A stretch of DNA of 64,000 bases from Paragordius varius (lineage: Eukaryota; Nematomorpha): assembly GCA_964247055.1 (NCBI GenBank), contig OZ176056.1, positions 1,860,001 through 1,924,000 on the forward strand, given 5' to 3'. The notes beneath the pieces were generated by a model. The model worked only from the letters and a program-made list of their open reading frames with translations. It had not been told where the DNA came from and did no database searches. The position numbers and the translations under genes are program-made. Positions 34,994-49,300 of this stretch are shown piece by piece; position 1 is the stretch's first letter; every line of letters starts with the position of its first letter.

Positions 34994-36403
34994 ACCCACC
35001 GATTTTCAAAACAAGAGAAGGTTGTAGGGTTTATGTATTCTATTTGTGTGTTATTATTTAAAAAACATTAACTTTAATAAAATGATTGTTGCTTAAATTA
35101 TATATGCTCATGTTTTAATAATTTTGTACAATAACGAGAAAAAGCTATTTCACAAATATTAATATTACAAACACAACATGGAAAAATTGGAAATCATTTT
35201 TTAAAAGACTACTCTACTTATTCATAAATTATGATTCCCATAATTATAAAAATAAGCTCTTACCAATTTACATCTCTAATCCCTATTTCACAACCCAAAG
35301 AGTTAAATAAAAAAAACAAAAAAAAGAAATGGTTTTTTTTATTTTTGCATGTTGTCTGTGTAAGTTAAATAACTGTAAGTTTCATACAAAAATTAGCGAA
35401 AATTTGAAAATATTAAAGATAATAACTTATAAGAAAATCGACTTTTTATAGTAGTCTCATATTTCTTCAAACCAATTTAAGTTTTGATATAAACCGACCT
35501 CCATAATCTGCTTGCAATTTACTCGTATAAGACAACCTTAAACATCAATCTTGTTACTGAAAAATGGCGACTTTGGTAATCAGTGGATGTAAAACACAAT
35601 AATACGATAATCTGTGTAGACCGTTACAGTAAAATCAAGTTAGATTCCTATCCGTAGGTTAGTGATAATAAATAAATTGATATTGATTAATGTATTACAA
35701 CAAGTCATCTCCTAATATTTCTCAATTCAAACTGGGGTCCATAAAATAAATCACGGGTAGATATTGAAACATCGGAGAGAGATCTTTTATCAACAAAAGC
35801 GTAATGTAGAATATTAAGCAAGTAAAACCCCAACACATTCGATTTGGTATATATTTATATCTATTAGCCATAATAACTAAAATTTATTTGTACTTTCCAG
35901 AATATACTATAGATAGATCATTAAAAAAGGTTAGGTTAATCTTTAAATGTATTAATCAAACATATCACATGGTAGTTTAAACCACCGCCCGATAACCCAC
36001 ATTTATTTTAATTATATAATAGTTTTTTTTGATATAGTTTCATGATTAGCAGTGATTTGTTTGAACATAAACACGATGAGAACTTGCTTCTGTGGATGCG
36101 GCATCTTGATCTATAAAGACTGGTCTAACCACAATCTCGTATTCCGTATCGGGCAAAACATATGCGAAGCGATAATTATCAGAAACGGCCTAAAAAAGAA
36201 ATGCACACATTAGTTATTATACAAATACATAAAATTTTTGGGTCGTACGAATATATATATAAGAGAAATTGTTTAATACAGTAAAAATTGATGCTTATAC
36301 AGACAGAACATCTCTCAAAATATTTTACAGTAAAAATCGAAAATATAGAGAGAACAGTAAAAAATATAAAGACATATACTTTTTCAAACTAACCATAGTA
36401 TAA
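34994..36403. other. Flank A' (truncated copy of flank A)
   Basis: Near-identical to 2106-3503 and 53905-55280. It contains the inverted diverged satellite monomer (about 35542-35650) and the gene Z last exon. Its left-arm MITE M1 sequence stops at about 36403, where it joins sequence matching 25301 onward of flank B. Confidence 0.85.
36046..36189 (-). pseudogene. Gene Z last exon, copy 2 (isolated)
   Basis: 144 bp from acceptor TTTTTAG to TAA, same frame as 3155-3298 (AVSDNYRFAYVLPDTEYE... to NHC stop). The two upstream gene Z exons are missing in this unit because of the large deletion, so it can only be a fragment. The frame is still open. Confidence 0.6.
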
Positions 36404-36411
36404 AAATATTA

Positions 36412-36925
36412 CTTATCGCGAATTCAGTAACCGACACGTTCGGTATTTTAATGAGATCCTGCAAAATCAAAAATTTGAATTAGCCAGTTAATAATTGCAT
36501 ATTAAAAATAATTATGGTAACGAAAAAGGGATATATTTAATTATAACTTGAATATTTTCTGAAATTCCTAATAATTAATATATAAATTTATATATAAATT
36601 ATTATAGATAGAAACAGCATTGTTTTTGTACCGCGGTAATAAAAATTTTTTTCTCATTTTCTGTTTAAAAAATTATCTTAGGTATCAGTAAGAGAATTAT
36701 TTTGGCTTCTATGATGTCGGGTGATATATTTTTTCCATAAAAATGATATTTTAAAGAATATGGGATCAAGATTTGACAATGACTTAAAAAACCACAAACC
36801 AAAAAAAGGTTATTTTCAAAAAACATGTGGAACATCCAAAACAAAAAATTGATTTGGAACCAGTTATAAAAATTAATTCTAGTATCAACCATTGTAGTAC
36901 ATATTTAAATATTTTTTTCGACAAA

Positions 36926-36960
<35 letters not shown>

Positions 36961-37984
36961 TTTGTTCAATGTCCGTTCTGGATTGATTAGTATTACGTGA
37001 ATAATTATCATCCTTGATCTCAATAACTAATTTAACATGTTAATAAATATCCATATGTAATAAATATCAATTGACTTTTGCTAATATATCATTTTTTATT
37101 AAATTATATTTATATTAATTAATCAAAAATATTAATATTCTGAAGTAATTTAATAAATCATAATCAGGTAAAAACATAAAAATATGTAAGTGTATATCCT
37201 TACCGAATACAATTTGTTTACGATATGCTATATAATTACATAAAAAATATTATTCGTATAGCACGAATCAATTTAAAAAACCGGTCGATTGGCGTAAGAA
37301 AATTATTCGCAAACTATTATCAATATTTTAAATTTACCATTACTCCTCAAATTTATTTTTAAACACTTTAAATTTACCCTCAGACATTTTAAAATAACGC
37401 TATAAATAAATTATGTGTTTTCAAATATCTTAAAATACCTAAGTATAATAAAATTTTTAAAATTATTACAATACTATAATAATGCCATGGTACTGAGAAC
37501 ATGCAAATTAATAGTAAGTTTACTCAAGATGAAGAGGTGTGGTATAATATAAACTAAACTATTCAATCACAATCAATATTGCTAATAAATAAAATATTGA
37601 TATCATTTTAAATTTAGATTTTTTTCGCAATTAATACAAAGTAAATATGATTAATCATTAATAAAACGTTTTTAATTTTTTCATATTTAAAGCAAATATA
37701 GTTAAACATATTTCACTAAATACGTTTTTATATTTATTTACTAACATTGACGAATCCTTATTCATCTAATCAGAAGACCATATCACTCGAAATATAATTT
37801 TTACAGTGAAAATCTAAAGAATCTGTAAATTATTTTTAAAATTAAAAATTGACATAATTTGGCATTTAAAGCAGTCAAAAAGTTTTCCTAAAAGCACAAA
37901 CTGCGGCAAATTACCTGTCGTTTGACTTAGTAGAATACATGCTATAAAATTATAAATTAATGTTCGCATAATGGCATTCATCAT
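36412..37984 (-). pseudogene. Micro-exon gene, second copy: 5' exons only
   Basis: Five exons match exons 1-5 of the full gene: 37915-37984 (70 bp, signal peptide, MRTLIYNFIACILLSQTT), 37204-37227 (24 bp), 36961-37026 (66 bp), 36548-36558 (11 bp), 36412-36457 (46 bp, LIKIPNVSVTEFAI). All splice sites and frames are kept; one Met codon is lost from the Met run. Changes are a mix of silent and replacement (for example CCC to CCG, Tyr to Ser, Leu to Arg). Nine bases past the last donor the sequence jumps into flank A', so the remaining exons are absent. It might still make a signal-peptide-led transcript. Confidence 0.65.
36929..36959. repeat. (TA)n microsatellite
   Basis: A pure TA run directly next to the donor of the 66-bp micro-exon of the second copy; in the full copy the same place reads 'catatatgtatac'. 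Other TA tracts lie at about 5319-5351, 7891-7924, 10490-10508, 22519-22540, 56900-56936, 60703-60746 and 63524-63561. Confidence 0.9.
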
Positions 37985-40317
37985 CGGAATATTGTAAAAT
38001 ACTTTTTAAAATAATATTTGGATATTCACGTTGAAAAAACATTTTATAAGGTCAGATATACATAGTACAAGGTACGCTCCAACTACAATATATTGCATAA
38101 ACAAGTTAACAATCATTATTTCTTAAAAGTTATAACAGCCTAAGCAAAACAAAGTTAAATCGCTTTTAAGATTTAAAAAATATTTTCCAATAATATTTAA
38201 CTATGATTATATAGTTTTACTAACTTTATAACATATTTTCCCCATTTTAAATAAACCTTATTTGTTATAGTATTATTTTTAATTTTTAAAATTAGCTATG
38301 GGTTTAACGAGTAAGCGCTTGACAAATTACAAGCAAGTTGAGGTTGTCACGAATGAATTTATAAACTACATTTTATTATATGATGTATCTCTGCGACTAT
38401 AATATATCAGAAATAGCTAAAACATCTTTTTGATTTATATTTAACAAGAGCAATATAAAACTAGCGGACACAATTTGTATTCTTGTAACGTTTACAAAGT
38501 TAATTATCTGGAATGCTTATTACTGACATATACCACAATTAAAATACAATATATTTTATATAATTAAAGGGCTACGCTTATGCGACTATAATATATCAGA
38601 AATAGCTAAAACATCTTTTTGATTTATATTTAACAAGAGCAATATAAAACTAGCGGACACAATTTGTATTCTTGTAACGTTTACAAAGTTAATTATCTGG
38701 AATGCTTATTACTGACATATACCACAATTTAAATACAATTAATTTTATATAATTAAAGGGCTACGCTCATAGATTATTTATAAAAATGCTGATTGTCAAA
38801 GTTAAACTAACATAGTAGAAATTCGAATCAAAAAAATTGTTCAAAATGTGTAAACGACTCTTGTGTTTGATGTATATATACTCCAACAAAAAGCACCTGC
38901 TGAAAAATATATACTGATAGATAGAAAAATATCGGGATTATCATGGTTTTTTTGATTCGGCGCTTACAAGTAATATAAGAAAGTTATATATAATTTAGTG
39001 GTAATTGCTTCCAATATCAGAAAATGGCAAATTTGAGTACATTTTTAGAATAAAATTTCTTTGGTGAAAGATAAATGGTTTTACAAAATAGAACTATATC
39101 TCAAACTACTAAAAAGCACAATATTTTTAAAATATTTTATTTTTTGGGGGGTCTGAAAGTCCCAAATTTTTTCTCTTTTTTAAAATGGGCTTTAATAAAC
39201 GCTAAAAGCCTGGATTGTGTGAGTGAAATTTTTTAAATGCTAAATCTTTTCAAAAAAATCTTTTTAAAAGCATACTTTTTGCAAAAATTTATTTTAAGAA
39301 ATATTAGTTGAAGCGCATTTCATCTTATTTTAAGGTACGAAACGGTATAAAAACGCTTTCACCAAAATTTTGCCAAAATCTTAGATTTAAAACGTTTTTC
39401 TTAAATTAAATTTTTTTGATGTCATAGGTGTTCAATATTTTTGTCGCGCAATTTTGCCATTTTGATTTATTTTAAAGGAACCATTCATTTTAGGACCCGT
39501 CCGTTTTTCGCAATCTAATGGTAAGACCCAAAACAAAAGCAACATAGAATTCTTATCATTTTTTATCAGAATATATATAATTGGGTATTTTTTGACATAA
39601 CTACCCCCCTCCCCCGTGGTGCACATTTAAATTTTTATTTACGATTTTACAATAAAAATTATTTTCAAAAATTAAAAGACAATTTAAAAAGATAACCAAC
39701 TCTTTTAAAACTAGATAATTCCTGAATAAACTAGAATAAATATTTTTAAGTATATAATATGATAGTGTCATCACTTAAATCAATATACCTTACTTTGCAA
39801 AACAAAACGGTGATAACATTTGGTTAAAAAATATGGTAATCTTCTATAAAACTTATATGTTTTAGTTTTAACGTTTTGTCTACTGTATAATTTTAATTTT
39901 TAAAAATTTATTTATTTTTGAAATAAATCTTACCAAAAACATTTAATTTGGTAAAAAAATTGAAGGTAGTATACAGAATCGCTGCGTCTGTATTAAATGA
40001 TCTTTATAATCTAAATTATATTATAAAAAAAACCACACAATATCTGAATATTATATACGATTAAAATTATTTATTTTTTATTTTGTAAGGTGTTATGACC
40101 CCATTTTTATGGGTTTATATATATATTATTTATTAAAACATTAAAATATATTGGATATCAAAATAAATGAAATGGCTGTAATTCTTTTGTAGTCTGTTTC
40201 GAGACGTCGAGAATAAGATATGTGACAAAAATAAGAGTGAGAAAGGCAAATTGGGAGTATATGAAAAGCAAAATACGGTACTGTTAGTTTTTGTTGTATC
40301 GATAAAAAACTAGTCTT
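37985..40317. other. Flank B', diverged from B by indels
   Basis: Matches flank B at 37985-38190 and again from about 39300 to the satellite border; the middle is different sequence. No exon recognised. It holds the 189-bp tandem duplication and the empty site for the 533-bp hAT-like insertion. Confidence 0.6.
38392..38769. repeat. 189-bp tandem duplication
   Basis: Two head-to-tail copies, 38392-38580 and 38581-38769, starting 'tgcgactataatatatcag' and ending 'aaagggctacgct', differing at only a few positions. Not seen in flank B, so a local and recent event. Confidence 0.93.
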
Positions 40318-43300
40318 TTATATCCACTCATCACCTAAGCCCGCAATTCAGTAACAAGATAGATGGTGTTTTGGTTGTTAACGAGTTGAGAATTGATTGA
40401 AAACAGATTTCGCCGGACGGTTTATTGTAAGACTTGGCTAACTTGAGTTTACTGTAAAGGACTAAACAGATTAAAGTATTGCGTACATCCACTCATCACC
40501 GAAGCCCCAATTCAGTAACAAGATAGATGGTGTTTTAGTTGTTAACAAGTTGAGAATTGATTGAAAACAGATTTTGCCGGACGGTTTATTGTAAAGACTT
40601 GGCTAACTTGAGTTTACTATAAAGGACTAAACAGATTAAAGTATTATTGTGTACATCCACTCATCACCGAAGCCCCAATTCAGTAACAAGATAGACGGTG
40701 TTTTGGGTGTTAACGAGTTGAGAATTGATTGAAAACAGATTTTGCCGGACGGTTATTGTAAAGACTTGGCTGACTTGAGTTTACTGTAAAGGACTAAAGA
40801 GATTAAAGTATTATTGTGTACATCCACTCATCACCGAAGCCCCAATTCAGTAACAAGATAGACGGTGTTTTGGTTGTTAACGAGTTGAGAATTGATTGAA
40901 AACAGATTTCGCAGGACGGCTTATTGTAAGATTTGGCTAACTTGAGTTTACTGTAAAGGACTAAACAGATTAAAGTATTATTGTGTACATCCACTCATCA
41001 CCGAAGCCCCAATTCAGTAACAAGATAGACGGTGTTTTGGTTGTTAACGAGTTGAGAATTGATTTAAAACAGATTTTGCCGGACGGTTTATTGTAAAGAC
41101 TTGGCTGACTTGAGTTTACTGTAAAGGACTAAACAGATTAAAGTATTATTGTGTACATCCACTCATCACCGAAGCCCCAATTCAGTAACAAGATAGACGG
41201 TGTTTTGGTTGTTAACGAGTTGAGAATTGATTGAAAACAGATTTTGCCGGACGGTTTATTGTAAGATTTGGCTAACTTGAGTTTACTGTAAAGGACTAAA
41301 CAGATTAAATTTTTATTGCGTACATCCACTCATCACCGAAGCCCCAATTCAGTAACAAGATAGATGGTGTTTTAGTTGTTAACAAGTTGAGAATTGATTG
41401 AAAACAGATTTCGCCGGACGGTTTATTGTAAGACTTGGCTAACTTGAGTTTACTGTAAAGGACTAAACAGATTAAAGTATTGCTTACATCCACTCATCAC
41501 CGAAGCCCCAATTCAGTAACAAGATAGATGGTGTTTTAGTTGTTAACAAGTTGAGAATTGATTGAAAACAGATTTTGCCGGACGGTTTATTGTAAAGACT
41601 TGGCTAACTTGAGTTTACTATAAAGGACTAAACAGATTAAAGTATTATTGTGTACATCCACTCATCACCGAAGCCCCAATTCAGTAACAAGATAGACGGT
41701 GTTTTGGGTGTTAACGAGTTGAGAATTGATTGAAAACAGATTTTGCCGGACGGTTATTGTAAAGACTTGGCTGACTTGAGTTTACTGTAAAGGACTAAAG
41801 AGATTAAAGTATTATTGTGTACACACTCATCACCGAAGCCCCAATTCAGTAACAAGATAGACGGTGTTTTGGTTGTTAACGAGTTGAGAATTGATTGAAA
41901 ACAGATTTTGCCGGACGGTTTATTGTAAAGACTTGGCTAACTTGAGTTTACTGTAAAGGACTAAACAGATTAAAGTATTATTGTGTACATCCACTCATCA
42001 CCGAAGCCCCAATTCAGTAACAAGATAGACGGTGTTTTGGTTGTTAACGAGTTGAGAATTGATTGAAAACAGATTTCGCCGGACGGTTTATTGTAAGATT
42101 TGGCTAACTTGAGTTTACTGTAAAGGACTAAACAGATTAAAGTATTATATGTACATCCACTCATCACCGAAGCCCCAATTCAGTAACAAGATAGACGGTG
42201 TTTTGGTTGTTAACGAGTTGAGAATTGATTGAAAACAGATTTGGCCGGACGGTTTATTGTAAAGACTTGCCTAACTTGAGTTTACTGTAAAGAACTAAAC
42301 AGATTAAAGTATTATTGTGTACATCCACTCATCACCGAAGCCGCCATTCAGTAACAGGATAGACGGTGTTTTGGTTGTGAACGAGTTGAGAATTGATTGA
42401 AAACAGATTTTGCCGGACGGTTTATTGTAAAGACTTGGCTAACTTGAGTTTACTGTAAAGGACTAAACAGATTAAAGTATTATTGTGTACATCCACTCAT
42501 CACCGAAGCCCCAATTCAGTAACAAGATAGACGGTGTTTTGGTTGTTAACGAGTTGAGAATTGATTCAAAACAGATTTCGCCGGACGGTTTATTGTAAGA
42601 TTTGGCTAACTTGAGCTTACTGTAAAGGACTAAACAGATTAAAGTATTATATGTACATCCACTCATCACCGAAGCCCCAATTCAGTAACAAGATAGACGG
42701 TGTTTTGGTTGTTGACGAGTTGAGAATTGATTGAAAACAGATTTCACAGGACGGTTTATTGTAAAGACTTGGCTGACTTGAGTTTACTGTAAAGGACTAA
42801 ACAGATTAAAGTATTATTGTGTACATCCACTCATCACCGAAGCCCCAATTCAGTAACAAGATAGACGGTGTTTTGGTTGTTAACGAGTTGAGAATTGATT
42901 GAAAACAGATTTCGCCGGACGGTTTATTGTAAAGACTTGGCTAACTTGAGTTTACTGTAAAGGACTAAACAGATTAAAGTATTATTGTGTACATCCACTC
43001 ATCACCGAAGCTCCAATTCAGTAACAAGATAGACGGTGTTTTGGTTGTTAACGAGTTGAGAATTGATTGAAAACAGATTTTGCCGGACGGTTTATTGTAA
43101 TGACTTGGCTAACTTGAGTTTACTGTAAAGGACTAAACAGATTAAAGTATTATTGTGTACATCCACTCATCACCGAAGCCCCAATTCAGTAACAAGATAG
43201 ACGGTGTTTTGGTTGTTAACGAGTTGAGAATTGATTGAAAACAGATTTTGCCGGACGGTTTATTGTAAAGACTTTCCTAACTTGAGTTTACTGTAAAGAA

Positions 43301-46300
43301 CTAAACAGATTAAAGTATTATTGTGTACATCCACTCATCACCGAAGCCGCCATTCAGTAACAAGATAGACGGTGTTTTGGTTGTGAACGAGTTGAGAATT
43401 GATTGAAAACAGATTTTGCCGGACGGTTTATTGTAAAGACTTGGCTAACTTGAGTTTACTGTAAAGGATTAAACAGATTAAAGTATTATATGTACATCCA
43501 CTCATCACCGAAGCCCCAATTCAGTAACAAGATAGACGGTGTTTTGGTTGTTAACGAGTTGAGAATTGATTCAAAACAGATTTCGCCGGACGGTTTATTG
43601 TAAGATTTGGCTAACTTAAGCTTACTGTAAAGGACTAAACAGATTAAAGTATTATATGTACATCCACTCATCACCGAAGCCCCAATTCAGTAACAAGATA
43701 GACGGTGTTTTGGTTGTTAACGAGTTGAGAATTGATTGAAAACAGATTTCACAGGACGGTTTATTGTAAAGACTTGGCTGACTTGAGTTTACTGTAAAGG
43801 ACTAAACAGATTAAAGTATTATTGTGTACATCCACTCATCACCGAAGCCCCAATTCAGTAACAAGATAGACGGTGTTTTGGTTGTTAACGAGTTGAGAAT
43901 TGATTGAAAACAGATTTCGCCGGACGGTTTATTGTAAAGACTTGGCTAACTTGAGTTTACTGTAAAGGACTAAACAGATTAAAGTATTATTGTGTACATC
44001 CACTCATCACCGAAGCCCCAATTCAGTAACAAGATAGACGGTGTTTTAGTTGTTAACAAGTTGAGAATTGATTGAAAACAGATTTTGCCGGACGGTTTAT
44101 TGTAAAGACTTGGCTAACTTGAGTTTACTATGAAGGACTAAACAGATTAAAGTATTATTGTGTACATCCACTCATCACCGAAGCCCCAATTCAGTAACAA
44201 GATAGACGGTGTTTTGGTTGTTAACGAGTTGAGAATTGATTGAAAACAGATTTTGCCGGACGGTTTATTGTAAAGACTTGGCTAACTTGAGTTTACTGTA
44301 AAGGACTAAACAGATTAAAGTATTATTGTGTACATCCACTCATCACCGAAGCCCCAATTCAGTAACAAGATAGACGGTGTTTTGGTTGTTAATGAGTTGA
44401 GAATTGATTGAAAACAGATTTCGCCGGACGGCTTATTGTAAGATTTGGCTAACTTGAGTTTACTGTAAAGGACTAAACAGATTAAAGTATTATTTTGTAC
44501 ATCCACTCATCACCGAAGCCCCAATTCAGTAACAAGATAGACGGTGTTTTGGTTGTTAACGAGTTGAGAATTGATTTAAAACAGATTTTGCCGGACGGTT
44601 TATTGTAAAGACTTGGCTGACTTGAGTTTACTGTAAAGGACTAAACAGATTAAAGTATTATTGTGTACATCCACTCATCACCGAAGCTCCAATTCAGTAA
44701 CAAGATAGACGGTGTTTTGGTTGTTAACGAGTTGAGAATTGATTGAAAACAGATTTTGCCGGACGGTTTATTGTAAAGACTTGGCTAACTTGAGTTTACT
44801 GTAAAGGACTAAACAGATTAAAGTATTATTGTGTACATCCACTCATCACCGAAGCCCCAATTCAGTAACAAGATAGACGGTGTTTTGGTTGTTAACGAGT
44901 TGAGAATTGATTGAAAACAGATTTTGCCGGACGGTTTATTGTAAAGACTTGGCTAACTTGAGTTTACTGTAAAGGACTAAACAGATTAAAGTATTATTGT
45001 GTACATCCACTCATCACCGAAGCCCCAATTCAGTAACAAGATAGACGGTGTTTTGGTTGTTAATGAGTTGAGAATTGATTGAAAACAGATTTCGCCGGAC
45101 GGCTTATTGTAAGATTTGGCTAACTTGAGTTTACTGTAAAGGACTAAACAGATTAAAGTATTATTGTGTACATCCACTCATCACCGAAGCCCCAATTCAG
45201 TAACAAGATAGACGGTGTTTTGGTTGTTAACGAGTTGAGAATTGATTTAAAACAGATTTTGCCGGACGGTTTATTGTAAAGACTTGGCTGACTTGAGTTT
45301 ACTGTAAAGGACTAAACAGATTAAAGTATTATTGTGTACATCCACTCATCACCGAAGCTCCAATTCAGTAACAAGATAGACGGTGTTTTGGTTGTTAACG
45401 AGTTGAGAATTGATTGAAAACAGATTTTGCCGGACGGTTTATTGTAAAGACTTGGCTAACTTGAGTTTACTGTAAAGGACTAAACAGATTAAAGTATTAT
45501 TGTGTACATCCACTCATCACCGAAGCCCCAATTCAGTAACAAGATAGACGGTGTTTTGGTTGTTAACGAGTTGAGAATTGATTGAAAACAGATTTTGCCG
45601 GACGGTTTATTGTAAAGACTTGGCTAACTTGAGTTTACTGTAAAGGACTAAACAGATTAAAGTATTATTGTGTACATCCACTCATCACCGAAGCCGCCAT
45701 TCAGTAACAAGATAGACGGTGTTTTGGTTGTGAACGAGTTGAGAATTGATTGAAAACAGATTTTGCCGGACGGTTTATTGTAAAGACTTGGCTAACTTGA
45801 GTTTACTGTAAAGGACTAAACAGATTAAAGTATTATTGTGTACATCCACTCATCACCGAAGCCCCAATTCAGTAACAAGATAGACGGTGTTTTGGTTGTT
45901 AACGAGTTGAGAATTGATTTAAAACAGATTTTGCCGGACGGTTTATTGTAAAGACTTGGCTGACTTGAGTTTACTGTAAAGGACTAAACAGATTAAAGTA
46001 TTATTGTGTACATCCACTCATCACCGAAGCCCCAATTCAGTAACAAGATAGACGGTGTTTTGGTTGTTAACGAGTTGAGAATTGATTGAAAACAGATTTC
46101 GCCGGACGGTTTATTGTAAAGACTTGGCTAACTTGAGTTTACTGTAAAGGACTAAACAGATTAAAGTATTATTGTGTACATCCACTCATCACCGAAGCCC
46201 CAATTCAGTAACAAGATAGATGGTGTTTTAGTTGTTAACAAGTTGAGAATTGATTGAAAACAGATTTTGCCGGACGGTTTATTGTAAAGACTTGGCTAAC

Positions 46301-49300
46301 TTGAGTTTACTGTAAAAGACTAAACAGATTAAAGTATTATTGTGTACATCCACTCATCACCGAAGCCCCAATTCAGTAACAAGATAGACGGTGTTTTGGT
46401 TGTGAACGAGTTGAGAATTGATTGAAAACAGATTTTGCCGGACATTTTATTGTAAAGACTTGGCTAACTTGAGTTTACTGTAAAGGACTAAACAGATTAA
46501 AGTATTATTGTGTACATCCACTCATCACCGAAGCCCCAATTCAGTAACAAGATAGACGGTGTTTTGGCTGTTAACGAGTTGAAAATTGATTGAAAACAGA
46601 TTTTGCCGGACGGTTTATTGTAAAGACTTGGCTAAATTGAGTTTACTGTAAAAGACTAAACAGATTAAAGTATTATTGTGTACATCCACTCATCACCGAA
46701 GCCCCAATTCAGTAACAAGATAGACGGTGTTTTGGTTGTGAACGAGTTGAGAATTGATTGAAAACAGATTTTGCCGGACGGTTTATTGTAAAGACTTGGC
46801 TAACTTGAGTTTACTGTAAAGGACTAAACAGATTAAAGTATTGCTTACATCCACTCATCACCGAAGCCCCAATTCAGTAACAAGATAGATGGTGTTTTAG
46901 TTGTTAACAAGTTGAGAATTGATTGAAAACAGATTTTGCCGGACGGTTTATTGTAAAGACTTGGCTAACTTGAGTTTACTATAAAGGACTAAACAGATTA
47001 AATTATTATTGTGTACATCCACTCATCACCGAAGCCCCAATTCAGTAACAAGATAGACGGTGTTTTGGGTGTTAACGAGTTGAGAATTGATTGAAAACAG
47101 ATTTTGCCGGACGGTTATTGTAAAGACTTGGCTGACTTGAGTTTACTGTAAAGGACTAAAGAGATTAAAGTATTATTGTGTACATCCACTCATCACCGAA
47201 GCCCCAATTCAGTAACAAGATATACGGTGTTTTGGTTGTTAACGAGTTGAGAATTGATTGAAAACAGATTTTGCCGGACGGTTTATTGTAAAGACTTGGC
47301 TAACTTGAGTTTACTGTAAAGGACTAAACAGATTAAAGTATTATTGTGTACATCCACTCATCACCGAAGCCCCAATTCAGTAACAAGATAGACGGTGTTT
47401 TGGTTGTTAACGAGTTGAGAATTGATTGAAAACAGATTTCGCCGGACGGTTTATTGTAAGATTTGGCTAACTTGAGTTTACTGTAAAGGACTAAACAGAT
47501 TAAAGTATTATATGTACATCCACTCATCACCGAAGCCCCAATTCAGTAACAAGATAGACGGTGTTTTGGTTGTTAACGAGTTGAGAATTGATTGAAAACA
47601 GATTTTGCCGGACGGTTTATTGTAAAGACTTGCCTAACTTGAGTTTACTGTAAAGAACTAAACAGATTAAAGTATTATTGTGTACATCCACTCATCACCG
47701 AAGCCGCCATTCAGTAACAGGATAGACGGTGTTTTGGTTGTGAACGAGTTGAGAATTGATTGAAAACAGATTTTGCCGGACGGTTTATTGTAAAGACTTG
47801 GCTAACTTGAGTTTACTGTAAAGGACTAAACAGATTAAAGTATTATTGTGTACATCCACTCATCACCGAAGCCCCAATTCAGTAACAAGATAGACGGTGT
47901 TTTGGTTGTTAACGAGTTGAGAATTGATTCAAAACAGATTTCGCCGGACGGTTTATTGTAAGATTCGGCTAACTTGAGCTTACTGTAAAGGACTAAACAG
48001 ATTAAAGTATTATATGTACATCCACTCATCACCGAAGCCCCAATTCAGTAACAAGATAGACGGTGTTTTGGTTGTTAACGAGTTGAGAATTGATTGAAAA
48101 CAGATTTCACAGGACGGTTTATTGTAAAGACTTGGCTGACTTGAGTTTACTGTAAAGGACTAAACAGATTAAAGTATTATTGTGTACATCCACTCATCAC
48201 CGAAGCCCCAATTCAGTAACAAGATAGACGGTGTTTTGGTTGTTAACGAGTTGAGAATTGATTGAAAACAGATTTCGCCGGACGGTTTATTGTAAAGACT
48301 TGGCTAACTTGAGTTTACTGTAAAGGACTAAACAGATTAAAGTATTATTGTGTACATCCACTCATCACCGAAGCTCCAATTGAGTAACAAGATAGACGGT
48401 GTTTTGGTTGTTAACGAGTTGAGAATTGATTGAAAACAGATTTTGCCGGACGGTTTACTGTAAAGACTTGGCTAACTTGAGTTTACTGTAAAGGACTAAA
48501 CAGATTAAATATTATTGTGTACATCCACTCATCACCGAAGCCCCAATTCAGTAACAAGATAGACGGTGTTTTGGTTGTTAACGAGTTGAGAATTGATTCA
48601 AAACAGATTTCGCCGGACGGTTTATTGTAAGATTTGGCTAACTTGAGCTTACTGTAAAGGACTAAACAGATTAAAGTATTATATGTACATCCACTCATCA
48701 CCGAAGCCCCAATTCAGTAACAAGATAGACGGTGTTTTGGTTGTTAACGAGTTGAGAATTGATTGAAAACAGATTTCACAGGACGGTTTATTGTAAAGAC
48801 TTGGCTGACTTGAGTTTACTGTAAAGGACTAAACAGATTAAAGTATTATTGTGTACATCCACTCATCACCGAAGCCCCAATTCAGTAACAAGATAGACGG
48901 TGTTTTGGTTGTTAACGAGTTGAGAATTGATTGAAAACAGATTTCGCCGGACGGTTTATTGTAAAGACTTGGCTAACTTGAGTTTACTGTAAAGGACTAA
49001 ACAGATTAAAGTATTATTGTGTACATCCACTCATCACCGAAGCCCCAATTCAGTAACAAGATAGACGGTGTTTTAGTTGTTAACAAGTTGAGAATTGATT
49101 GAAAACAGATTTTGCCGGACGGTTTATTGTAAAGACTTGGCTAACTTGAGTTTACTATGAAGGACTAAACAGATTAAAGTATTATTGTGTACATCCACTC
49201 ATCACCGAAGCCCCAATTCAGTAACAAGATAGACGGTCTTTTGGTTGTTAACGAGTTGAGAATTGATTGAAAACAGATTTTGCCGGACGGTTTATTGTAA

